Source: Planctomycetota bacterium
Lineage (GTDB): Bacteria > Planctomycetota > UBA8108 > JACQVS01
NCBI GenBank assembly: GCA_016209605.1
Contig: JACQVS010000102.1
Location: 1 to 45,534 of the forward strand
DNA: 45,534 nucleotides
Reading direction: 5' to 3'
Position numbers and translations under genes: made by a program. Below the pieces are notes generated by a model. That model saw only the letters and a list, made by a program, of their open reading frames with translations. It did no database searches and had not been told where the DNA came from. This document shows positions 34,046 to 40,501 of the stretch, in pieces. The stretch's first letter is position 1. Each line of letters opens with the position of its first letter.

Positions 34046-35220
34046 GGGCGCCTCCTTTCTGCGGCGGCAAGGGCTTTCTTCGCGTGCTCAAGCGCCTGGT
34101 CAAGATTCCCGGCCGCTTGGTAGATGCGGGAGAGCTCCCGGTGCGCCGGACCGGGATCAGGATCGAGCTCGGCAGCCTCCTTGAGGAGCGGCTCCGCATC
34201 GCGGTCCCGCCCGCTGCGAGCATAAGCCAGGCCCAGCCCGCGGAGCACTCTCGCCGCTTGCGGATGGATCTGCCTCGCCTTCTCGAACGGCTCCACCGCT
34301 GCCGCGGCCTCTCCGAGGCGGAGGAGGATCTCGCCGCGGGCAAGAGATATCCGGTAAGGCTCCGGATCGATCTTCTCCAGCTCGGTATAGAGTTCCAAGG
34401 CGCGGCGGTAGTTCCGGCGCTCCTCCTCGCGGCGGGCCTCGGCAAAGGTCTCTTCAAGGCGGCGCTTCGCCACCTCTTCCTCGGAAAGTTTTCCGCCCTT
34501 CTTTTGATAAAGCCCGCGCACTTCATCAACCATGACTTTTTGAAAGTCATAGTCGTGGAGGAGAAACGAGGAAGCGAGGATCGAATCCCGGCTGAGGATC
34601 GCCGTGGTTGGGTAGGCAACCAGCCCAGTCAAGCCGGCGATCTTCTCGCCATTGTCGGCCACCAGCGGAAACGTCAAGCCGTGCTCTTTTATGATCGCCG
34701 GCCACTTCTCGCCGCCGCGCTCTGAAGCGATGGCGACGACCTCAGCGCCGGCAGCTTTCAGATCGGGGTAAATCCTCTGCAGGTCCCGCAGCACCCGGAG
34801 CGAGAGCTCCTGCCCGGGCCGCACGAAAGCGATGACGAAGATGGCATCCCGGTAGCGCTGCGGCGAGATTTCCGCTCCCCGCGCATCCTTGGCGGCAAAC
34901 TCCGGGAACGGCTCGCCGAGCTTCGCCTTGGTGAAGCCGCCGCCGGCGAAGGCGGGGACGGTGATCAGGAGAGCCGTGGAGACCGCGCTTGCCATTAAGA
35001 GCCTGTCCTGAAAGTCGCTTCGAGGCCCGCGACCACCCGGCTTTCGCCGGGCGGTGCCCGGCGAAAAGGCGCCAGGCAAGGGTGAGCTCCGAGTGCCCGG
35101 AGGAGCGAACGCCCGGAGCAGCTGGCCCCGTGACTTCAAAAGAGTGGCCGAATGGATTTTTGGGACAGGCTCTAAGGCCTGGGCAGTGGAGCCTTGCCGC
35201 CAGTTCCACTTACCGTTCAT
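34042..35220 (-). CDS. Thioredoxin-fold/TPR protein without active cysteines (copy A)
   Basis: A 392-residue exported protein. The redoxin domain (about 96-245) has FVRPGQELSLRVLRDL in place of the catalytic CxxC segment, so it cannot act as a thiol oxidoreductase. TPR units follow (about 260-390). It is a distant paralog of the next gene, with which it overlaps by four bases. AAGGAGG lies before the ATG at 35220, which overlaps the end of the multiheme cytochrome gene by 11 bases. Residues 17-74 are encoded by the element at 34999-35172. Removing it rejoins MNGKWNWRQGSTAQAL to MASAVSTALLITVPAFA, a normal signal peptide. An alternative internal start is ATG 34995. Confidence 0.8.
   Translation of the reverse strand: MNGKWNWRQGSTAQALEPVPKIHSATLLKSRGQLLRAFAPPGTRSSPLPGAFSPGTARRKPGGRGPRSDFQDRLLMASAVSTALLITVPAFAGGGFTKAKLGEPFPEFAAKDARGAEISPQRYRDAIFVIAFVRPGQELSLRVLRDLQRIYPDLKAAGAEVVAIASERGGEKWPAIIKEHGLTFPLVADNGEKIAGLTGLVAYPTTAILSRDSILASSFLLHDYDFQKVMVDEVRGLYQKKGGKLSEEEVAKRRLEETFAEARREEERRNYRRALELYTELEKIDPEPYRISLARGEILLRLGEAAAAVEPFEKARQIHPQAARVLRGLGLAYARSGRDRDAEPLLKEAAELDPDPGPAHRELSRIYQAAGNLDQALEHAKKALAAAERRRP
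34999..35172. mobile_element. MITE-like insertion in thioredoxin-fold gene A
   Basis: A 174-bp segment with perfect 10-bp terminal inverted repeats GAGCCTGTCC/GGACAGGCTC, flanked on both sides by TAA as target duplication. Inside is an 11-bp perfect hairpin with a 3-base loop (TTTCGCCGGGC at 35042-35052, partner at 35056-35066). It is 58 codons long with no in-frame stop and lies at the same position as the element in the neighbouring paralog. Confidence 0.75.
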
Positions 35221-36565
35221 TCTTCACCTCCTTCATCCGATCATATCCCCGGGGAAAGTGGCATCCCGGCGTGCAGGCCCCGCCGTTCTCGCTCTTTGAA
35301 AACTCGATGGGCAGCATCCAGTCTCCGAACGGCGTCTCGGCGGTGATCATCTTAGGGTAGTTCGACGCGTGCAGGTCGTGGCAGGCCCGGCATGTCCGCC
35401 CTTTGATTTCCATGTTGACGTGGGCGAAGTGGAGGTTCTTGGACCCGTTCCTGAAGCCGGTGAGGGAAGTCGTCTCAGGCTGCAGCGCCAGCGTCTTCTG
35501 GTGGCAATTGAAGCACAGGGCATAGTTCGTCAAGTCGAACGGCGCGTAAAACTGCGGCGGGAAGTAATACTTGAGCATCCGCCAGTTATTCTCGCCGTGG
35601 GGATTGTGGCAGGCGTTGCAGTCTCCTTCCCGGATCGGGCCATGGTGCTGGCTGTTCGATGCAAGGTAAGCTTTCATGTTGCGGATGCGGCCGAAGGGCG
35701 TTTCATACACCTGATCGTGGCATTTCAAGCAAAGGCTCATCGGCACGTCATTGAGAAGCTTCGGGTAACCGCCGACGTGGGGATTGTGGCAGTTGAGGCA
35801 GCTCCGCTCGGTCTCGATCGCGCCGTGGCGGACCGCGACGCTCTGGACATGTTTTGCCTTGTCCTCATGGCACTCGAAACAGAGACCCGGGGCAACGTTC
35901 CGCAACCGGTAACGATAAGGGCTGTCATGCGGATCGTGGCACTTTCCGCAGTCTTCGGTGATCGGCTTGTGGTTGAACTTGCCGCTGCTGAACTCCGCCA
36001 TTTTCTCCTTGTGGCAAGAGTAACAGGACTCGGGGCCCACGGAGTGAAGGCGGTTGGGGTAGTCCGACTCGTGCGGATCGTGACAGGAGGTGCACTGGCC
36101 GATGGCAACCGGCCCGTGGACCTCTTTGTCCACTCTCATGGTATCCCGGTGGCACTGGAAGCAGAGCTGGCCTACATTTGTGACTCTCAAAAGAAAGGGG
36201 CCCTCGGAGCGATGGGGATCGTGGCAGACCACGCACATCCGCTTTTTGATCGGTTCGTGAACATAGCGGCTGTCGCCGATCTTGGGGTGGCAGTCAAAAC
36301 AAAGCTGGGCATCGGGCGCGATCAGCTTGAAACGATGGGCTGGGCCTTTGGCATAAGGGGTTCCCTTTGAATCCGGAGAATGGCAAGAAGTGCAGCGCCC
36401 GAGAGCGACCGGACCGTGGAGGTGTTTTCCCTCCGTCAGCTTGACGTGGCAATCGGCCGCGGTGCAGCTCTGGGGCTTGTCGGCCGCTCCCAAAGAGGAG
36501 AACAGCAGAACGCCGGAGAATGCGGCGGTGAACCCAGTGGCCATAACTATCTGGCGCCCTTGCAC
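35210..36565 (-). CDS. Multiheme cytochrome c, 13 CxxCH plus two variant sites
   Basis: A 451-residue periplasmic protein with a signal peptide (about 1-27). There are thirteen CxxCH motifs, mostly in the doubled-CxxCH pattern 'CxxCHxPH...CxxCH' (CTSCH, CFDCH, CVVCH, CFQCH, CTSCH, CYSCH, CGKCH, CFECH, CLNCH, CLKCH, CNACH, CFNCH, CRACH). A CX4CH (CTAADCH) lies near the N-terminus and a CX3CH (CTPGCH) near the C-terminus; these may carry two more hemes. The GTG start at 36565 has AAGGAGG eight bases upstream. It is the first gene of the Rieske/cytochrome b operon and probably forms a long electron wire from that complex to partners in the periplasm. Confidence 0.9.
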   Translation of the reverse strand: MQGRQIVMATGFTAAFSGVLLFSSLGAADKPQSCTAADCHVKLTEGKHLHGPVALGRCTSCHSPDSKGTPYAKGPAHRFKLIAPDAQLCFDCHPKIGDSRYVHEPIKKRMCVVCHDPHRSEGPFLLRVTNVGQLCFQCHRDTMRVDKEVHGPVAIGQCTSCHDPHESDYPNRLHSVGPESCYSCHKEKMAEFSSGKFNHKPITEDCGKCHDPHDSPYRYRLRNVAPGLCFECHEDKAKHVQSVAVRHGAIETERSCLNCHNPHVGGYPKLLNDVPMSLCLKCHDQVYETPFGRIRNMKAYLASNSQHHGPIREGDCNACHNPHGENNWRMLKYYFPPQFYAPFDLTNYALCFNCHQKTLALQPETTSLTGFRNGSKNLHFAHVNMEIKGRTCRACHDLHASNYPKMITAETPFGDWMLPIEFSKSENGGACTPGCHFPRGYDRMKEVKNER

Positions 36566-36650
36566 TCAGGTAACCTCCTTATCCATCATGATGCTTGAAA
36601 ACGACGCCTCCACCCCCCGATCGAAGCGGACGGCTCGTCAAGATTCGTTA

Positions 36651-36666
36651 CGCAAAGCCCATTCCA
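36651..36666 (-). promoter_or_regulatory. Sigma-54 promoter of the Rieske/cytochrome b operon
   Basis: On the minus strand the sequence is TGGAATGGGCTTTGCG: ten bases between -24 GG and -12 GC, with mismatches at the fourth consensus base and the last. The predicted start near 36640 gives a leader of about 75 bases. Together with 36740-36782 and 36843-36858 it fills the gene-free stretch 36566-36972. Confidence 0.55.
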
Positions 36667-36739
36667 CCTTTTCACCCGTGAGCTGGACAGCCGCTGCCCT
36701 TGATACCCGGTGAAAAAAATCCACGGTTTGAATGGTCAA

Positions 36740-36782
36740 AAGTGTTCCACCGCTGACACACTTTCCCACGCGTGGAACACTT
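36740..36782. promoter_or_regulatory. 11-bp inverted repeat, candidate shared enhancer
   Basis: AAGTGTTCCAC (36740-36750) and GTGGAACACTT (36772-36782) are perfect inverted arms 32 bp apart centre to centre. The midpoint is about 96 bp from the -24 element of the minus-strand promoter and about 83 bp from that of the plus-strand promoter. This is the expected geometry for a sigma-54 activator site serving both. Confidence 0.6.
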
Positions 36783-36842
36783 GGGGCGGATATTTGAGTG
36801 TTTGCGCCGGCTCTCTCCCCCACGGAAAAGCTTCCATTGCAT

Positions 36843-36858
36843 TGGCATCAGATTTGCA
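36843..36858 (+). promoter_or_regulatory. Sigma-54 promoter of the outer-membrane cytochrome cluster
   Basis: TGGCATCAGATTTGCA has ten bases between GG and GC and one mismatch to the consensus. Transcription should begin near 36869, about 104 bases before the ATG of the tetraheme cytochrome gene. Confidence 0.7.
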
Positions 36859-36972
36859 CTTTATCACCAAGGAAAAATAGGCATCACAAATACAAGATGC
36901 GCGAGTTCCGGCACGAAAGGTGATTCGATTGTTTGATTTTCAGTGGAATCAAAGAAAGGAGTTCGAAAAACG

Positions 36973-37713
36973 ATGATGAAAATAGTTTTTAAAATATCGC
37001 TCTTGGCCCTGCTTTTCTCGATAGGTTCCTTGCTCGTTTACATCTCCAAAGTTTCTGGCGACGGTATGGGCCTTGGCATCGCCAATCCGGGGTCGCCGCA
37101 TAATTTCACCGATGATCTCGGCCATGCGGAGCTTCCTGCCGCCGGCGGGTGGAACTTCCGGGAGGAGATCTGTCGTGTCTGCCACGTTCCCCACGACCAC
37201 GACCGGGCCACGGACTATGGGGCCAACGGGCTCCTCTGGAACCACCAGGTCTCGAATGCCACTTACGTCATGTACTCCAGCTCGACCCTGAACGGGACCA
37301 TCGCCAGCTCCCCGACCGGCATCGCGAAGATGTGCCTGGGATGCCACGACGGCACGGTGGGAATCGATGTCTTCGACAGCCACACCACCGCTACGCTGTT
37401 CATAGCCGACTATGAGGCGGACCATCAAGTTCCAGGCGCGCTGTTTGCCGGAAATCTCAACCGGACCCATCCGATATCTATTACTTATGATGAGGCCGCG
37501 GACAAGAACCTCCGGCCGAAAAGCACCCCGATGGGAACTTCAGGAACGATTGCGGATGTCCTGGAGGGCGGGACAACGGTCCAATGCCATTCCTGCCACG
37601 ATGTCCATGACCAGGCGGGCGAGGCGGTGCCCGACACCCACCTCTTGAGAGTGTCCCAGAAGGCCTCACAAGGCCAGGCCAGCGGGCTTTGCTTGACCTG
37701 CCATATCAAGTAA
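36973..37713 (+). CDS. Periplasmic tetraheme cytochrome c
   Basis: A 246-residue protein with a signal peptide or anchor (about residues 5-25, FKISLLALLFSIGSLLVYI) and four CxxCH motifs (CRVCH at 67-71, CLGCH, CHSCH, CLTCH). The doubled-CxxCH style (ICRVCHVPHDHD..., MCLGCHDGTVGIDVF) is like that of the larger cytochrome at 43543-45261, so the two may be related. I chose ATG 36973, preceded by AAAGGAG; a GTG at 36943 is possible but has no site. It is the first gene behind the sigma-54 promoter, and a terminator follows it, so it may be made in excess of the genes downstream. Confidence 0.88.
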   Translation: MMKIVFKISLLALLFSIGSLLVYISKVSGDGMGLGIANPGSPHNFTDDLGHAELPAAGGWNFREEICRVCHVPHDHDRATDYGANGLLWNHQVSNATYVMYSSSTLNGTIASSPTGIAKMCLGCHDGTVGIDVFDSHTTATLFIADYEADHQVPGALFAGNLNRTHPISITYDEAADKNLRPKSTPMGTSGTIADVLEGGTTVQCHSCHDVHDQAGEAVPDTHLLRVSQKASQGQASGLCLTCHIK

Positions 37714-37764
37714 AATTTCTTGAGGTGCTGGCCCTCAACTCAGGGGCCTGCTCCTTTTGGAATA

Positions 37765-37800
37765 CCCCCGGGTGGAGGCGCCGCTCGGGGGATTTTTTTT
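37765..37800 (+). terminator. Intrinsic terminator after the tetraheme cytochrome gene
   Basis: CCCCCG (37765-37770) pairs with CGGGGG (37786-37791), and the loop holds a small GGCGCC inner stem. The stem is followed within two bases by eight T. It would stop or attenuate transcription between the tetraheme cytochrome and the NHL lipoprotein gene. Confidence 0.75.
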
Positions 37801-37838
37801 GGCAAAGCGATTGGAGATGGAACCTAAGAGGGATCATC

Positions 37839-38960
37839 TTGTTTAAATTTTCATCTAGATATATATGTCAAGGCTTCCTTTTTTCATGGCCGCCAGGCCG
37901 CTTGCTGTTCCTCTTCAGCGCCGCGCTTTTGCTCGCGGCATGCGGCGGCGCCCAGCCAAAACGGGAGAAGGCGGTCTTTTACCCGCCACCTCCCGAACCG
38001 CCGCGCCTCCAGTTCCTCACTTCTTTCAGCACCTCCCGGGACATCGAGGGGGGAATGAACCTTCTCGACAAGTTGGTCTTCGGCGAGGAGCCGATGGAGA
38101 AGACCATCGCCGGGCCTTACGGACTCGCTTGGCACCGTGGAGTCCTGTATGTCTGCGATGTCGCCCAAGGAGCGGTTCTCCGGCTGGACCTGGGCGCGGC
38201 GAAGTTCAGCGCCATCGGATTGGAGGGGGCAGCCAGGCTCCAGAAACCCATCAACATCAGCATCGACGAACGCGGGCACAAGTATGTGGCCGATCTCCAG
38301 AGGGGCCGGGTGGTGGTCTTCGACCCAGACGATGCCCACCACGCCACCTTCGGAGAACCAGGACAGTTCCGGCCGACCGACATTGCGGTCTGGGGCGAGG
38401 AGCTCTACGTCTGCGACATTTCCCACAACGAGGTGGAGGTTCTCGATCGCAATACCGGCAAGGTTCTGCGGAGAATCGGTCCCAAGGCGGGCGAGCCTGG
38501 TTCCCTTCGCAAGCCCACGAACATCGCCCTCGACCCGGCAGGGAACCTTTATGTGGTCGACACCATCGACTGCAGGGCTTCGGTCTTCGATCCCACCGGC
38601 AAGTTCTTGAGATACCTCGGCGGGCCTGGCGATGTCGTGGGGCAGTTCGCGCGGCCGAAGGGGATCGCGGTCGACCGCAACGGATTCATTTACGTTGTCG
38701 ATGCCGCCTTTGAAAACTGCCAGATCTTTTCCCCGCAGGGGGAGATCGCCCTGGCGTTCGGCGGCCCCGGCAGCTCCTCCGGGTGCATGGTGCTTCCCAC
38801 CAAGGTGCTGATCGCGGAAAACGGGCTGGAATACTTTCAGAAGTACGCCGCCCCGGAATTCAAGATCGCTTACCTCGTTTTCGTCGCCAACCAGCACGGG
38901 CCGCGGAAGGTGAATGTGTATGGTTTCGGCCGCTCGGAGAAGCACACTTATCCGGATTGA
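37839..38960 (+). CDS. NHL-repeat lipoprotein (first copy)
   Basis: A 373-residue protein. A lipoprotein signal (LLFLFSAALLLAAC, lipobox LAAC) is followed by NHL beta-propeller repeats with the typical 'G..F..P..IA.D..GN.YV.D' rhythm (for example TNIALDPAGNLYVVDT and KGIAVDRNGFIYVVDA). The terminator at 37765-37800 rules out upstream starts. The only fitting start seen is TTG 37839, with GAGGG seven bases upstream; no in-frame ATG precedes the signal peptide. NHL propellers are protein-binding scaffolds and occur beside multiheme cytochromes in outer-membrane electron-transfer clusters. It is probably anchored to the outer membrane and organises the cytochromes. Confidence 0.83.
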   Translation: MFKFSSRYICQGFLFSWPPGRLLFLFSAALLLAACGGAQPKREKAVFYPPPPEPPRLQFLTSFSTSRDIEGGMNLLDKLVFGEEPMEKTIAGPYGLAWHRGVLYVCDVAQGAVLRLDLGAAKFSAIGLEGAARLQKPINISIDERGHKYVADLQRGRVVVFDPDDAHHATFGEPGQFRPTDIAVWGEELYVCDISHNEVEVLDRNTGKVLRRIGPKAGEPGSLRKPTNIALDPAGNLYVVDTIDCRASVFDPTGKFLRYLGGPGDVVGQFARPKGIAVDRNGFIYVVDAAFENCQIFSPQGEIALAFGGPGSSSGCMVLPTKVLIAENGLEYFQKYAAPEFKIAYLVFVANQHGPRKVNVYGFGRSEKHTYPD

Positions 38961-38969
38961 AGGAGGGAA

Positions 38970-40448
38970 ATGGCATTTCCACGCGGCCTGAACTCTTTCC
39001 GGCGGGCGCATGGCGCGCTGCTCCTGGCCGCGTTCCCAGCCCTGATCTTGGGAGCTTGTGGAACCGAAACTCGCTACCAGGTGCTTTGCATTTTCTTCGA
39101 GGGCGTCCCGCCGCCCGGGGAGCAGGCGAGGCCGAAGTTGCCCGCGGCTGCCAAGGGGTTGAAACCTTATCCTGTGCTTCTGGAATCGAAAGGCTCCCTC
39201 CATCCACCGGTGCGCGACCGGCTGTGCCACGAGTGCCATGACATGCCTGATCGGCAGGCCAGTCCAGTCAGTGCCGGCGGAGTTTACAGCTTCAACGCGG
39301 TCTTTTCCACGAACGTCGCGGTCATGCGCGAGGAGCCGAGGCGCCTTTGTTTCAAGTGCCACGGCAAACTCCTCGAGGTCAAACACCTTCACGGCCCGGT
39401 GGCGAATGGCCTGTGCCTCCGGTGCCACCAGCCTCACGCCAGTGCCTACAAGAAACTCCTTCGCGTGAAGTCCTCCAATGATCTTTGCGGGTCTTGCCAT
39501 GGAATACAGAATTTCACCGCCCGAAGCGGCCATGCGGCGGGGACCCCTGGAGAATGCACCGACTGCCACGGCCCCCACGGCGGCGATTTGGAATATTTCT
39601 TGCGCTCGGAGACAGTCAATGCCCTGGCTCGAGGCGCGTTCCGGATGGATGCCCAAGCGGTGGCCCGGCGGGCCATCATTCTCCAAGCTTTGTACTCGGC
39701 ACGTCCCTTTCCACGCGTAAAGGGAAATGATCCCCAGGGGATTGCACAGAAACATGAGGAAGGGCGGTTGCAGATTCTCGGCTGGTTGCGCGATGAGGAA
39801 CTCTGGGAGCATGCCAGCGAGGCAGAACGAAATATTTTCGATGCTCCGGTTGGATCCTCCAGCCCGAAAAAGGAAATCCGGCTAGACTTGCAGAAGGAAA
39901 GCCTGATGGTCATGATTTATGCTCTGGGGATCGCCCCCGACCTGCCCCCCTTCGGCCGGGAAGCTTCCCTGGATCTCTTGAAGAAAATTCCTGCGGCCAA
40001 TCAATCCACCGCTCTCTTCATCCAAAACGCCCAACTGCGCTCCTGGGAGGACATCGAGCGAGGAAAGACGATAACCGAGTTCTGGGAGTTGCGGGCCCGC
40101 GCCCAGGACCTCCTGGACTCCGGCAATTTTCCTGAAGGAAAAATGTTCGAGGAGCTGGCCATGGTCACGACAACGGCGATGATCGACGCCGGTTTGCAGC
40201 CCAAGCCCATTGCAGACGGCCCGTCGCTTTTCCGGGAGATCATCCGCCTTTCTGCCCACCAGGCTTTTAAAGAGGGCTGGATGGATGCGCCGGTTGAAGA
40301 TGATTTTCCAGTGAACGGGCGGCCGTACCGGGAACTGGAAAAAACCGTACGTTCAAAGGTGCAAGCGATCGCCAGGGAACGTCTCCGCGCCTTCAACTGG
40401 CTCACCTCCCCTGAGAAGGACTGGGATGAATTGGAGAGTGACCAGTGA
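38970..40448 (+). CDS. Pentaheme lipoprotein cytochrome fused to DUF4272-like domain
   Basis: A 492-residue protein. A lipoprotein signal (lipobox LGAC, about residue 29) is followed by a heme domain with CHECH, CFKCH, CLRCH, CGSCH and CTDCH (about 90-210). The C-terminal 280 residues contain no heme motif and resemble DUF4272 (PF14094): AVARRAIILQAL, WLRDEELWEHASEAE, LMVMIYALGIAPDLPPF and the closing RLRAFNWLTSPEKDWDELESD. AAGGAGGG lies directly before the ATG, 10 bases after the NHL gene. It is presumably an outer-membrane-anchored cytochrome. The function of the DUF4272 part is unknown, and such a fusion is unfamiliar to me. Confidence 0.82.
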   Translation: MAFPRGLNSFRRAHGALLLAAFPALILGACGTETRYQVLCIFFEGVPPPGEQARPKLPAAAKGLKPYPVLLESKGSLHPPVRDRLCHECHDMPDRQASPVSAGGVYSFNAVFSTNVAVMREEPRRLCFKCHGKLLEVKHLHGPVANGLCLRCHQPHASAYKKLLRVKSSNDLCGSCHGIQNFTARSGHAAGTPGECTDCHGPHGGDLEYFLRSETVNALARGAFRMDAQAVARRAIILQALYSARPFPRVKGNDPQGIAQKHEEGRLQILGWLRDEELWEHASEAERNIFDAPVGSSSPKKEIRLDLQKESLMVMIYALGIAPDLPPFGREASLDLLKKIPAANQSTALFIQNAQLRSWEDIERGKTITEFWELRARAQDLLDSGNFPEGKMFEELAMVTTTAMIDAGLQPKPIADGPSLFREIIRLSAHQAFKEGWMDAPVEDDFPVNGRPYRELEKTVRSKVQAIARERLRAFNWLTSPEKDWDELESDQ

Positions 40449-40501
40449 TCCAAAGCTCTGATCTTCAGGGAATACTGAAGAGGGGAAAGCGCGGGTCATG
40501 A

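Noticed and set aside
33851..35172. A complete insertion sequence in the thioredoxin-fold genes
   Set aside because: The elements are only 171-174 bp and encode no transposase, so they are at most non-autonomous MITE-like elements.
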